From Chitinophaga sp. Cy-1792 (GTDB lineage: Bacteria; Bacteroidota; Bacteroidia; Chitinophagales; Chitinophagaceae): a DNA stretch of 64,000 nucleotides. The notes below the pieces were generated by a model, which was given only the letters and a program-made list of their open reading frames with translations, was not told the origin of the DNA and did not search any database. The stretch lies in assembly GCF_011752935.1 (NCBI RefSeq), contig NZ_VWWO01000001.1, forward strand, positions 1,860,001 to 1,924,000, written 5' to 3'. Shown here in pieces: positions 46,306-54,832 of the stretch (the stretch's first letter is position 1; every line of letters starts with the position of its first letter). The position numbers were made by a program, and so were the translations under genes.

Positions 46306-46338
46306 CAAATATAGCGACAAAAAATTCAATCCTCCAAA
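46306..46338 (-). promoter_or_regulatory. Promoter of the second tRNA-Asp gene
   Basis: On the minus strand TTTG (46335-46338), 21 nt, TATATTTG (46306-46313). The leader between promoter and tRNA is nearly identical to that of copy 1. Confidence 0.72.
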
Positions 46339-46403
46339 AATATTTTTAAAATTTAAAAATATTCGCATTTTTACATTGTGTCAAAAAGTAAAAATCCTGA
46401 CCT

Positions 46404-47051
46404 ATGAATACCGGTATAATCAGCCTGGGGCTCGTTTTGGCAAACATTATTGTATCATGGCTGGCATTTAGGAATAAAACTTTCTACGGGCAATATATTT
46501 TAAAGGCAGATAAGATTTTTATCTCCCGGCAATACTATCGCTTTATTACCGCTGGCTTTATTCACCGTAGCTGGTCTACACTGCTGCTGAATATGTTTAC
46601 CCTGTACTTCTTTACCTGCCAGGCCGTATATGCATTGCCGGTAACCAGCTTCCTGCTGACCTATTTCATCTCGCTGGTGCTGGGAAATGTCATCCAGCTG
46701 TTTGCCTGCCGCAAACAGTCGGGACATCAGATATGTGGCGCACAATGGGCCACTGCCGGTGTCATGCTGGCTACCATCGCCAGAATAGGAGACTTTCCCC
46801 TGAGTATTTTCGGCCTCTTTAATATGGCTGCATGGTGCTATACCCTGGTATTCCTCCTGATTTATGTAATACCCATGATATGGCCTAAATACGGGCAATA
46901 CAAAGGGGATATTGATGACCGTTATAACCTGGAACGTGCCGACAGAGCCCAGATCATCGATGATATCCTCGAAAAAATACAGCAAAAAGGCATTAACAGC
47001 CTCACCACTGCCGAAAGAAAAGCACTGGAAGAACATTCCCAGCGGCTGTAG
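46404..47051 (+). CDS. Rhomboid-fold membrane protein lacking the catalytic serine (pseudo-rhomboid)
   Basis: A 215-residue protein with about five or six membrane helices. YYRFITAGFIHRSWSTLLLNMFTLYFF matches rhomboid helices L1/TM2 (FxHxxxxHLxxNM). The active-site GxSG expected in TM4 reads CGAQWATAG, and no later AAHxxG histidine motif exists in the final helix, so proteolysis is not expected. The cytosolic C terminus (ADRAQIIDDILEKIQQKGINSLTTAERKALEEHS) resembles the DUF6576-type tail found on Bacteroidota rhomboids, which supports the family. It lies 55 nt upstream of an apparently active rhomboid gene and may modulate it. Confidence 0.75.
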   Translation: MNTGIISLGLVLANIIVSWLAFRNKTFYGQYILKADKIFISRQYYRFITAGFIHRSWSTLLLNMFTLYFFTCQAVYALPVTSFLLTYFISLVLGNVIQLFACRKQSGHQICGAQWATAGVMLATIARIGDFPLSIFGLFNMAAWCYTLVFLLIYVIPMIWPKYGQYKGDIDDRYNLERADRAQIIDDILEKIQQKGINSLTTAERKALEEHSQRL

Positions 47052-47106
47052 TTGACAGGAATACCTTTAATTTGTAGCTAAGAAAAATTAATCCGGATAA
47101 GATTTT

Positions 47107-48735
47107 ATGTCTCAACTGCAAGAAAAATTCCGCCATATCATAATCCCGTCACTATTTGTTGTGGTCGGCTTTATAGGGTTATATACCTTCCTTCACTGGC
47201 TGGTATTTATCAGGCTGGAACTCATCCCGTTAGACGAAGACCTGCTGCTTTTCTGGTTACCTTTCCTGCTATCGTGGGTACCTGTACTGATTTGGTTCCG
47301 CGACAAAATAAAAATGGTAGCCGCTACAGGTACAAGGGAACTGGTACTGCAGCTTTTCCTGGCATTGTCCATGGCCATTCCTACCATTGTAGTACAGCAT
47401 TACCTGGTATCTGCCACCGGCAAACTGACGCCACTTCAAACTATTTCAGATATAGGCAGCACTCCCAAAACGAAGTATTATAGTCTGAAAAACTGCTACT
47501 TAGACAAGGAACATATTGGCGTGCAACATGCTGTTGATGTTTCTGGCCGTAGTGATGAGCATTTCAATATGCACCTTTACCTGGCCCTCCCTATCCTGGA
47601 TAAGGCCGCAGATACAGCATCACACGTATGTGCTGCCTGGTATGCCATCCATTACAGCGAAACGTTGGATAATGACCTTAGCGGTGAAGAGAAAGAAGCG
47701 GCCTATAAAAAATTTATTAACGAAACAGCCGATAAATATGAGAAAGATTCCCTGACAGGATTTTCTTACCTGGAGCGGGTGCCGGTAAGTGAAGCTGGAA
47801 AAGCTTTCCAGAAGGCAATAGCATCGGACAAAACATTTACATCTTCCGATAATATCATATTGCGCCCCCGATTCGGTACATTTGAGGACAGGAACAGCTC
47901 GCCGGTATGGATGCCTTTATCTTTTCTCCTTTTCTTCGGTGTCTGGGCCTGTATCGTGGTGTATTCACCACTTCGGAAAGTTCCTATAAATGAACTGGAT
48001 ACTGAAATGCATACTATGAAAGAACATCAACAATATTCGCAGGAACATCAACATCAGCCGCAGCAGCGCACGGGAGGTCCCCGTAAGCCCAATTATGATG
48101 TGCTGAAAATCAGAAAGGGGTATGTAGTTACGCCGCTGCTGATTTATATTAATGTAGGCGTTTTTCTGGCGATGGCAGTGTCGGGATTGGGCGTACTTTC
48201 ATTCAGTGCAGAAGATTTGCTCCGATGGGGCGCTGACTTCAGGCCCTATACTGTCAATGGACAGTGGTGGCGGCTTGTAACCAGTATGTTCCTTCACGGA
48301 GGTTTGCTGCATGTGGCCATGAATATGTATGGTTTGCTGTTTGCTGCCGGTTTGCTGGAACGATTACTGGGCAGTAAGAAGTTACTGATCGTTTATATGG
48401 TAACCGGTATTGTAGCGAGTCTGGCCAGTATTGCATGGCATCCGGCAACAGTGAGTGTGGGCGCTTCCGGCGCTATCTTCGGATTGTTCGGTGTACTCCT
48501 TGCACTGCTTATCCTTGATCGCAAAAATGATCTCTCTAAAGGACTACTTATGAATATGTTGTTCTGGACAGGCATTAACTTAACGTTGGGATTCAGTGCC
48601 GGCATCGATAATGCCGCACATATCGGTGGCCTGGTGAGTGGATTGATCATCGGTTCCTTCCTCGCACCCGGGATGAAAAGAAAGCTGGAAGAATTACGCC
48701 GGGGAGGGCCTGCCAGTCCATCAAACCAGGACTAA
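47107..48735 (+). CDS. Rhomboid family intramembrane serine protease with extended N-terminal region
   Basis: A 542-residue protein. Two membrane helices near 15-75 and one near 80-100 precede an extracytoplasmic region of about 180 residues, another helix (SFLLFFGVWACIVVY) and a Q/H-rich linker. The rhomboid domain then occupies about 340-530. It has RLVTSMFLHGGLLHVAMNMYGL, GASGAIFGLFGVLLALLI with Ser454, and AAHIGGLVSGLIIG with His505 as the catalytic dyad. It cleaves membrane proteins within or near their membrane segments. The long N-terminal region is unusual for the family; its function is unknown. It is probably cotranscribed with the pseudo-rhomboid gene. Confidence 0.9.
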   Translation: MSQLQEKFRHIIIPSLFVVVGFIGLYTFLHWLVFIRLELIPLDEDLLLFWLPFLLSWVPVLIWFRDKIKMVAATGTRELVLQLFLALSMAIPTIVVQHYLVSATGKLTPLQTISDIGSTPKTKYYSLKNCYLDKEHIGVQHAVDVSGRSDEHFNMHLYLALPILDKAADTASHVCAAWYAIHYSETLDNDLSGEEKEAAYKKFINETADKYEKDSLTGFSYLERVPVSEAGKAFQKAIASDKTFTSSDNIILRPRFGTFEDRNSSPVWMPLSFLLFFGVWACIVVYSPLRKVPINELDTEMHTMKEHQQYSQEHQHQPQQRTGGPRKPNYDVLKIRKGYVVTPLLIYINVGVFLAMAVSGLGVLSFSAEDLLRWGADFRPYTVNGQWWRLVTSMFLHGGLLHVAMNMYGLLFAAGLLERLLGSKKLLIVYMVTGIVASLASIAWHPATVSVGASGAIFGLFGVLLALLILDRKNDLSKGLLMNMLFWTGINLTLGFSAGIDNAAHIGGLVSGLIIGSFLAPGMKRKLEELRRGGPASPSNQD

Positions 48736-48800
48736 TTTTTATCATCAAAAAATAATATCTGAGAAAAACCTATTGTCTACCTAAAAAATTCTATGCCTGT

Positions 48801-50234
48801 ATGAAAATAAGAATGCTATTGTTAGCCTTGCTGCTAGCTGGATCTGCCACCTATGCACAAACAGAATGCGATTGTGCTGCAGAATTCAAGTATATCAAGC
48901 AGAAGGTGGAAACCAACTACGTCGGATTCAACGATAAAATAAAGCAGAAAGGCCGCAGTAAATACGACAGCATCAGCAACAGTATCCTAAAGCTGGCGCC
49001 ACAGGCTATTAAGCCTGCCTATTGCCTGTTCCTGGTACAACGGTACCTGGACTACTTCCAGGATGGGCACCTGGTTTTGTATCGCAAGGAAGACAGCATT
49101 AAAAGACCATGGGTGGAAATGGTGCGTAAAGCCCGTGCAGAAGTTACTCCGGTGAAACTGAGTCCGCAACGTATCACCAATCTGAAAAGCGCTACCGGTG
49201 CGGAAGGCATTTTCTGGAATAAAGACAGATCTTTCCGTATCGCGGTTATAAATGATGAAAATCCATTCAGGAATTATGTAGCACAGATCATGATTTCGCC
49301 TTCCAACAGCTGGCGCCCTGGCGATGTACTGATGGAGTTTAATTACGACTCTGTAAACTATAAATTCAATGGCTTCCAATATACCGAAGAGGGCCTGATA
49401 CAGCCGATATCCTATGATGTTAAAGGCAATAGCTTTGGCCCATGGCTTAGAGAAGGCAATGTGACAAATAATAACCCGGAGCCTGCCGGAATAGAAAAGA
49501 AAGTGAGATTGCCATGGACTTCCGGTAAACAACTTTCTCCTAAAACATTTTACCTGCGTGTGGCCTCCTTTAATACAGATCAGGCGAGGGTGATCGACTC
49601 TGTAGTAGCGGCCAATAAGGCAGCAATAGAAAGCTCTCCATACCTGATCGTGGATATTCGTGGTAACGGTGGTGGATCTGATTTCTCCTATAGCAGCATC
49701 TCTCCATACCTGTATACCGACTCAGTTAAAATAGTAGGTGCAGACTTCTATTCTACCAAAGACAATATTACTGCCTGGAAAAAGGTTGCCGCGCAGCCGG
49801 ATATGCCAGATGAAACCAAAGAGGTAATTGCAGCATTTGTAGATTCAATGGTGATGCATCCGGGAAAAATGATACATGTTATCCCTGATGGTTACAAGAA
49901 GCTGACAGTAACACATCCTGTTCCTAAGAAGGTAGTGGTACTGATAGATGGAGAAAATGCCAGCACAGCAGAACAGTTTATCCTGGAGGCGATGCAGAGC
50001 AAAAAGACTACGCTGATGGGAACACATAGTGCAGGTATCCTGGATTATGCCAATATGCTGGATATAGATTTCAAAACGCTGTCTTACACGCTGGGTTATC
50101 CATCTTCCCGTAGCCGCCGTGTGGATCAGGGGCTGGCGATCGATAACGTTGGTATCAAGCCACAAATACAGCTGAAAGAAGATCAGGACTGGATTGCAGC
50201 GGCACAGCTGTATCTCGAAGGAAATAGTAAATAA
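48801..50234 (+). CDS. Exported S41 (C-terminal processing) family peptidase
   Basis: A 477-residue protein with a signal peptide (MKIRMLLLALLLAGSATYAQ). A cysteine-containing N-terminal helical part (ECDCAAEFKYIKQKVETNY) precedes the S41 catalytic region: LIVDIRGNGGGSD, then VVVLIDGENASTAEQFILEAMQ with the candidate catalytic Ser in ENAST, and later GTHSAGILDYAN. There is no recognisable PDZ domain. S41 enzymes degrade unfolded or tagged proteins in the periplasm. It follows the rhomboid gene by 65 nt and a hairpin follows its stop. Confidence 0.88.
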   Translation: MKIRMLLLALLLAGSATYAQTECDCAAEFKYIKQKVETNYVGFNDKIKQKGRSKYDSISNSILKLAPQAIKPAYCLFLVQRYLDYFQDGHLVLYRKEDSIKRPWVEMVRKARAEVTPVKLSPQRITNLKSATGAEGIFWNKDRSFRIAVINDENPFRNYVAQIMISPSNSWRPGDVLMEFNYDSVNYKFNGFQYTEEGLIQPISYDVKGNSFGPWLREGNVTNNNPEPAGIEKKVRLPWTSGKQLSPKTFYLRVASFNTDQARVIDSVVAANKAAIESSPYLIVDIRGNGGGSDFSYSSISPYLYTDSVKIVGADFYSTKDNITAWKKVAAQPDMPDETKEVIAAFVDSMVMHPGKMIHVIPDGYKKLTVTHPVPKKVVVLIDGENASTAEQFILEAMQSKKTTLMGTHSAGILDYANMLDIDFKTLSYTLGYPSSRSRRVDQGLAIDNVGIKPQIQLKEDQDWIAAAQLYLEGNSK

Positions 50235-50256
50235 CGCTAACGATTATACGAATCTG

Positions 50257-50292
50257 AATCCCGGTTGCTTTTACAGCGACCGGGATTTTTTA
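50257..50292. terminator. Bidirectional terminator between convergent genes
   Basis: A perfect 9-bp stem (50257-50265 with 50279-50287) followed by T on the plus strand. The stem overlaps the last codons of the endonuclease V gene. Confidence 0.8.
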
Positions 50293-50945
50293 TATTCTTC
50301 CAGTGCCAGGCGGCCGTAGTTATCCGCGATGCGGGTAGTTTCAGGCAGGCGGTAGGAAGTAGCTAATTTCAGTACAATATCGGTGGCGGTGGCCAGGGAA
50401 ATCATATGACCGACAGAAACGTACACAGGATTGATACCTGTTTGTGTGCGGAGTACGTTACCGATTACTTCCTGGTTATCTTCTGCGAGTAGCGGACTGA
50501 CAGCACCGCGTTCCGGAGCTGGTTCCTCGAAATAACCGCACAGGCGGGTTTTTCCACAGCCAATCGTTGGTTGCTGAATGGTGACGCCGAGATGCGAGGC
50601 CATGCCGAAGCGGCGGGGATGCGCCATGCCCTGGCCATCGCAGACGATCAGGTCTGGTTTTTGTTGCAGCTGTTCATAGGCCACCAGCAGTGGCGGCAGT
50701 TCCCTGAAAGAGAAAAGTCCGGGGATATAGGGAAAGGTAACCTGCATGCAGTGAGTGGAAATTTCAACAATTTCGAGTGTTTCATAATTTAATACGACAA
50801 TGCTTCCGGCGATCAGGTCGGTTTCTTTATCGTATTCAACGTCTGTTCCTGCTATGAATTTTACAGGGTGGGGGAGATGATCAACAGATATTATAGTTTT
50901 GCTAAGTCTCGTTTGCTCAGCAATGGCAGCAGCTTCGCTAATCAT
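50271..50945 (-). CDS. nfi: Endonuclease V (deoxyinosine 3' endonuclease)
   Basis: A 224-residue protein from ATG at 50945. Diagnostic blocks: FIAGTDVEYD with the first catalytic Asp, VTFPYIPGLFSFRELPPLL, LIVCDGQGMAHPRRFGMASHLGV (second Asp plus the DNA-wedge and metal region), and GCGKTRLCGYF. It cuts DNA one nucleotide 3' of deaminated adenine (inosine). A TTG six bases upstream is an alternative start. Stands alone on its strand. Confidence 0.94.
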   Translation of the reverse strand: MISEAAAIAEQTRLSKTIISVDHLPHPVKFIAGTDVEYDKETDLIAGSIVVLNYETLEIVEISTHCMQVTFPYIPGLFSFRELPPLLVAYEQLQQKPDLIVCDGQGMAHPRRFGMASHLGVTIQQPTIGCGKTRLCGYFEEPAPERGAVSPLLAEDNQEVIGNVLRTQTGINPVYVSVGHMISLATATDIVLKLATSYRLPETTRIADNYGRLALEEYKKSRSL

Positions 50946-51008
50946 AGTCAATAATCATAGGTTCAGGTACTAAGGTCGTAAAAATAGCAGTAACTGGTGC
51001 ATATTGAA

Positions 51009-51016
51009 TATCTTTG
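51009..51016 (+). promoter_or_regulatory. Candidate -7 element for the SRPBCC gene
   Basis: TATCTTTG fits TAnnTTTG, 107 nt upstream of the start codon; no clear -33 element. Confidence 0.3.
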
Positions 51017-51123
51017 CAGGTGTATAGCACCCAAAGATTGTCGTTAACAGCCATTTTATTTAATTTCTCAGGCAGGTTTGTGCTGGCAACATAGCCAATT
51101 CATCAGTAATTAAATTAATAGTT

Positions 51124-51549
51124 ATGAGTAATACATCTGGTATGGTACTTAGCATTGAAACTATTGTTAATGCACCAATAGAGAAAATCTGGAAGATGTG
51201 GTCCGATCCGAATGATATTATCCAGTGGAATACCGCTTCGGAAGACTGGCATACACCGCGGGCAGAGAATGATCTTCGGCCAGGTGGTAAATTCTCTTAT
51301 CGAATGGATGCGAGGGATGGTAGTTTTGGGTTTGATTTTGGAGGCGAGTATACATTGGTAGATGATCATAAGCTGATTGAATATAGGCTGGGGGATGGCA
51401 GAAAAGTGAAGATAGTATTTGAGGAGGTGGAAGGCGGTGTTCGCATTACAGAAGATTTTGAAACAGAAACGAAGAACCCTGTGGAAATGCAGCAGGCGGG
51501 ATGGCAGTCTATCCTGAATAATTTTAAAAAATATGTAGAGTCACACTAA
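51124..51549 (+). CDS. SRPBCC/AHSA1-family protein
   Basis: A 141-residue protein. The start IETIVNAPIEKIWKMWSDPNDIIQWNTASEDWHTP is the strand-helix opening of the Bet v1-like helix-grip fold. DLRPGGKFSYRMDA, KIVFEEVEGGVRITEDFE and the final helix MQQAGWQSILNNFKKYVES fit the AHSA1/CalC group. These are small-ligand-binding or stress proteins; ligand unknown. Cytosolic, single gene with a short intergenic gap to the P-loop gene. Confidence 0.88.
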   Translation: MSNTSGMVLSIETIVNAPIEKIWKMWSDPNDIIQWNTASEDWHTPRAENDLRPGGKFSYRMDARDGSFGFDFGGEYTLVDDHKLIEYRLGDGRKVKIVFEEVEGGVRITEDFETETKNPVEMQQAGWQSILNNFKKYVESH

Positions 51550-51600
51550 CGCTATAGTATAAACGAAATTTTGATTTACCTGTTTATTTAGTCTGGAAAG

Positions 51601-52149
51601 ATGAAATTACATATACTTGGTGCTTCCGGGTCCGGCGTTACAACATTGGGTAATGCATTGGCGCATTATCTTGATATTCCTTATTTCGATAGTGATAATT
51701 ATTTCTGGTTGCCTACGGTGCCACCTTTTTCGCAGCGCCGTGATGCTGCGGAACGCAACGCGATGATATCGACGGAGCTTGCGAAGCAGGACAGCTGGGT
51801 ATTTGGTGGTTCTGTTGTCAACTGGGGTGAAAATGTTTTTCCTGTTTTTGATCTGATCGTTTTTTTATGGATACCTGCTCCAGTACGTATGCAACGATTG
51901 CGCGCGCGTGAACAGCAACGCTATGGAGAGGCACTTGAAACGGATCCTGTATTGCGTAAATCGCACGATGCATTTATGCAATGGGCAGCAGATTATGATG
52001 AGCAAACCGGTGTGGCCAACAGGACATTTGATGTGCATAGGAAATGGTTGTCGGAACAATCTGTTCCGGTATTGGAAATAGCGGGTGATGTCAGCATAGA
52101 AGAGCGGATGGATAAGGTTTTGGCGTGGTGGAATATGCATCACAAATGA
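51601..52149 (+). CDS. P-loop NTPase, adenylate/shikimate-kinase-like
   Basis: A 182-residue protein. MKLHILGASGSGVTTLGNALA is a Walker A (GASGSGVTT) and DLIVFLWIPAPVRMQRLRAREQQRYG is a Walker B/LID-like segment. These are typical of the small 'AAA family ATPase' proteins related to adenylate kinase (topology modulation protein FlaR group). Length fits. It probably phosphorylates a small substrate that cannot be named from sequence. The partner after it is unrelated. Confidence 0.8.
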   Translation: MKLHILGASGSGVTTLGNALAHYLDIPYFDSDNYFWLPTVPPFSQRRDAAERNAMISTELAKQDSWVFGGSVVNWGENVFPVFDLIVFLWIPAPVRMQRLRAREQQRYGEALETDPVLRKSHDAFMQWAADYDEQTGVANRTFDVHRKWLSEQSVPVLEIAGDVSIEERMDKVLAWWNMHHK

Positions 52150-52308
52150 TATTGTAAATGTCATAATTTTACTTGTTCACTCAGTACGAAAATTATAAAA
52201 TCCCTGAATGAAAATGAACAGAAAAAAGCTGTTCATTTTTTTTGTGCGTATAACTGCGCGATATACATTTGCTGCATAAAATTGTTTGTTACTCAAATAC
52301 CATTGTTT

Positions 52309-52866
52309 ATGTTAATGATTGATTTTGAAAATACGTATAACCGTATTTGGACCTCCTTTGATTTGAGAAGAGCTAACCTTTATGCGGAAGTGGAAGGAAA
52401 TAGATTTGTTGAATTGTTAATAAAAATTGATGCCATGGATGATCCTGAGTTTGAAGGATACAATGTGCTTTCTTTTGGTCCGGTGAAAAGTGATGGTAGT
52501 ATAGATACGTCGGTCAGGCTTAAATATATTGATGTAGGTAAGGTTTTATCTACCATTTTATTGCAAGGATGGATATTTCTTAGAGGTAATCAGGATTGTT
52601 TTTTGATTATTGATGGGTCTACAGATTTACGAACAATATTGTATCACCAGATTCTTAAAAATAACAGAGATTATATTGAGGTGTATTTTAGACCATTAGG
52701 AATAGATTATTATGTTCGCCGAAAAAGGGATGATACATATGAACTGGATGAATTCGGACAGTTATTGCCTAAACCTATGATTTTTGATTTCGATTATAAA
52801 AGAACCAAATATTGCCTGTATAAATACTATGCGTTAGAATTAAATCCTAATAGTGTTAAATTTTGA
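52309..52866 (+). CDS. DUF6934-like protein
   Basis: A 185-residue protein from ATG at 52309; a TTG at 52282 is less likely. The core ELLIKIDAMDDPEFEGYNVLSFGPVKSDGSIDTSVRLKYIDVGKVLSTILLQGWIFLRGN followed by IDGSTDLRTILYHQIL matches the Bacteroidota DUF6934 pattern: N-L-x-FG, GxIDD/T, the KVLxTI helix, then the GSTxxRTxLY motif. It is longer than usual (about 150) at both ends. The DNA is AT-richer than the flanks, hinting at recent acquisition. It is followed 30 nt later by two paralogous small genes. DUF6934 genes commonly sit with a small partner gene, which suggests a toxin-antitoxin-like or defence-related pair; this is inference. Confidence 0.65.
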   Translation: MLMIDFENTYNRIWTSFDLRRANLYAEVEGNRFVELLIKIDAMDDPEFEGYNVLSFGPVKSDGSIDTSVRLKYIDVGKVLSTILLQGWIFLRGNQDCFLIIDGSTDLRTILYHQILKNNRDYIEVYFRPLGIDYYVRRKRDDTYELDEFGQLLPKPMIFDFDYKRTKYCLYKYYALELNPNSVKF

Positions 52867-52896
52867 TTCCTATTCTTTTACATTAACAAAAATATT

Positions 52897-53172
52897 ATGA
52901 GACAAGTTACGCCGGAAATGATAGCCGCCGGAAAAGCTGCATTGAACAAGCACTTTGAGAATGCAAAATATATTATGAGGGATGATCCTTATGAAAGAAA
53001 AGTGCAGCATTCCGAAAGTATTCGTGAATTAAGCGAATATTTATCAGATGAGAAAAATGCAGATGATTTTGCATTTAGCGCCTGGTGCGCCTCGCAGCGC
53101 CGTGACTGGCAACTACAGCGCGATGCGAAGCGTGCAGCGTATAAAATGCAAATTAAAAATCAACAAAAATGA
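52897..53172 (+). CDS. Small paralogous protein, copy 1
   Basis: A 91-residue, charged, mostly helical protein with no signal peptide (MRQVTPEMIAAGKAALNKHFENAKYIM). Its C-terminal half, ending with KNADDFAFSAWCASQR, is nearly identical to that of the next gene, which overlaps its stop by 4 nt (ATGA). The conserved W-C pair (SAWCASQR) is the most striking motif. Family not recognised. Tandem position behind the DUF6934-like gene suggests partner or immunity proteins. Confidence 0.65.
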   Translation: MRQVTPEMIAAGKAALNKHFENAKYIMRDDPYERKVQHSESIRELSEYLSDEKNADDFAFSAWCASQRRDWQLQRDAKRAAYKMQIKNQQK

Positions 53173-53453
53173 GGAGAGAAGTTACGGCTGAAATGATAGC
53201 CAATGTAAAGGCGGAAGTTAAAAAGCATCTGGAGAATTTACCCAATATCTTATATAATTCTCCGCATAAACGAATAATTCAGGAAACAGAAAGTTTTCGT
53301 GAATTGCGTGAATATTTGTCAAATGAGAAAAATGCAGATGATTTTGCATTTAGCGCCTGGTGTGCCTCGCAGCGCCAAGATTGGCAGAAACAGCGTGATG
53401 CGGAGCGTGCAGCGTACAACAGGCAACAGGCTTTGGAAAATCAGCATCCATGA
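53169..53453 (+). CDS. Small paralogous protein, copy 2
   Basis: A 94-residue tandem duplicate of the preceding gene. The N-terminal halves have diverged (VTAEMIANVKAEVKKHLENLPNIL here), whereas YLSxEKNADDFAFSAWCASQR is conserved and most of the DNA in that stretch is identical. This points to a recent duplication with rapid change in the N-terminal half. Translation is coupled to copy 1 by an ATGA overlap. Family not recognised. Confidence 0.65.
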   Translation: MRREVTAEMIANVKAEVKKHLENLPNILYNSPHKRIIQETESFRELREYLSNEKNADDFAFSAWCASQRQDWQKQRDAERAAYNRQQALENQHP

Positions 53454-53513
53454 ATGTATCTAAGAAAAAGTAATGAGGAGGTATGATAAGTACGCTCCTC
53501 AATACTTTTAATA

Positions 53514-54695
53514 TTATTCCTCCTGCCACTCTCTCAATACCTCTAAAAATCTCGTCAATTCTTCGCCGTCATTGTAATAATGTGGGGATACACGCATTAC
53601 CCAGTCGATTCCTTTTTCCTGAAAATCTATGACAGCAGAAGGTTTGCTGGTAGTATAGATATTGATACCACGATCACGGAAAAACTGTTTGGCGCCTGCT
53701 TCCTGTTTACCATCTACCGTAAATGTAATGATAGCAGATAACCGGTCACCTCTGTCCTGGAGTTTTACGCCGGGCACTTCTTCCAATGCAAGTCGCAATT
53801 CTGCTGCCAGCATCTGACAGCGGGTGTAAACATTTTCAATACCTAAATCCAGCAGGTATTTCAACGCGGCAATTGTTCCCATTTGTAATGCCTGCGATTT
53901 CTCCCACAGCTCAAAACGTTTTGCATCATTGCGGTGAGTATAGGAGAAAGGGCCGGTCCATGTTGCGCCGGCAAAATCTGGTAATAGTGGCTCCAGGCCC
54001 ATATCCAGCGCTTTATCTGATACATATAGTAGTCCTGTGCCTCTGGGCCCCCGCAGCCATTTCCTGGCAGTGCCACTGATGAAATCGGCCTTCGTGGCGG
54101 CAGCTGTTACTGGTAGCTGTCCCAGCGACTGGCAGGCATCCAGTAAGTATAAAGTATCGTATTTGCTGATGATTTCTCCTGCTGCCTCAGCAGGTTGTAT
54201 CAGTCCTGAGCTGGTAGGGATATGTGTGATAGATACCAGTTTAGGATGATAGGTACGTAATTTTTCTTCCAGATCTTCCAGGTCAACTTCTCCGTTGGGC
54301 GCGTTTTTTACCAACACCAGCTTGATACCATAGCGTTTCTGTAAACTTATCAGGGAAATGAAATTGGAAGGATAATCATTTTCTGTTAGCAGTACAACGT
54401 CACCTTCTTCGAAAGGTACCGCAGTTAATGCTTTATTATAACTATCTGTAGCATTGGTAGTGAAGGCTATATTACGGGGTTGTGTCTGCAGTAGCTGCGC
54501 GGTTAGATCGTAAAAAGTGGAAAGGTCTGCTGCATGTTTGTCTGCCGTTTCATAGCCTCCGAAATCAGCTTCTTCTTTCAGGTATTGCTCTATGGTAGTC
54601 ACTACCGGCCGGGGCATCAGGGCAGCCCCTGCATTGTTGAGGTGAATGATGTTATCACAGCCGGGCGTATCCGTACGAAGGGTGTTCAGGTTCAT
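53514..54695 (-). CDS. Class-V aminotransferase fold protein (cysteine desulfurase-like, PLP)
   Basis: A 393-residue PLP enzyme. IIHLNNAGAALMPRPVV at the start, RNIAFTTNATDSYNKAL (PLP phosphate contact), VSITHIPTSSGLIQPAEAAGEII, LYLLDACQSLGQLPV with the ring-stacking Asp, and SGTARKWLRGPRGTGLLYV with the Schiff-base lysine. It belongs to the NifS/isopenicillin-epimerase branch; no active-site Cys loop of IscS/SufS was seen, so desulfurase activity is doubtful. Substrate unknown. The next gene upstream is on the same strand after 137 nt. Confidence 0.88.
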   Translation of the reverse strand: MNLNTLRTDTPGCDNIIHLNNAGAALMPRPVVTTIEQYLKEEADFGGYETADKHAADLSTFYDLTAQLLQTQPRNIAFTTNATDSYNKALTAVPFEEGDVVLLTENDYPSNFISLISLQKRYGIKLVLVKNAPNGEVDLEDLEEKLRTYHPKLVSITHIPTSSGLIQPAEAAGEIISKYDTLYLLDACQSLGQLPVTAAATKADFISGTARKWLRGPRGTGLLYVSDKALDMGLEPLLPDFAGATWTGPFSYTHRNDAKRFELWEKSQALQMGTIAALKYLLDLGIENVYTRCQMLAAELRLALEEVPGVKLQDRGDRLSAIITFTVDGKQEAGAKQFFRDRGINIYTTSKPSAVIDFQEKGIDWVMRVSPHYYNDGEELTRFLEVLREWQEE

Positions 54696-54832
54696 GGTAG
54701 CTTAAATTTGATAAAGATTTTCCTTTCTAAATTTAAGTAAATCCCGGCGCTTATAGTTAAAAATATAAGGGCTGCATCTGCCTGAAAAATTATAATTATA
54801 AATAGCTCCTGGCAGAACCAGGAGCTACGCCA

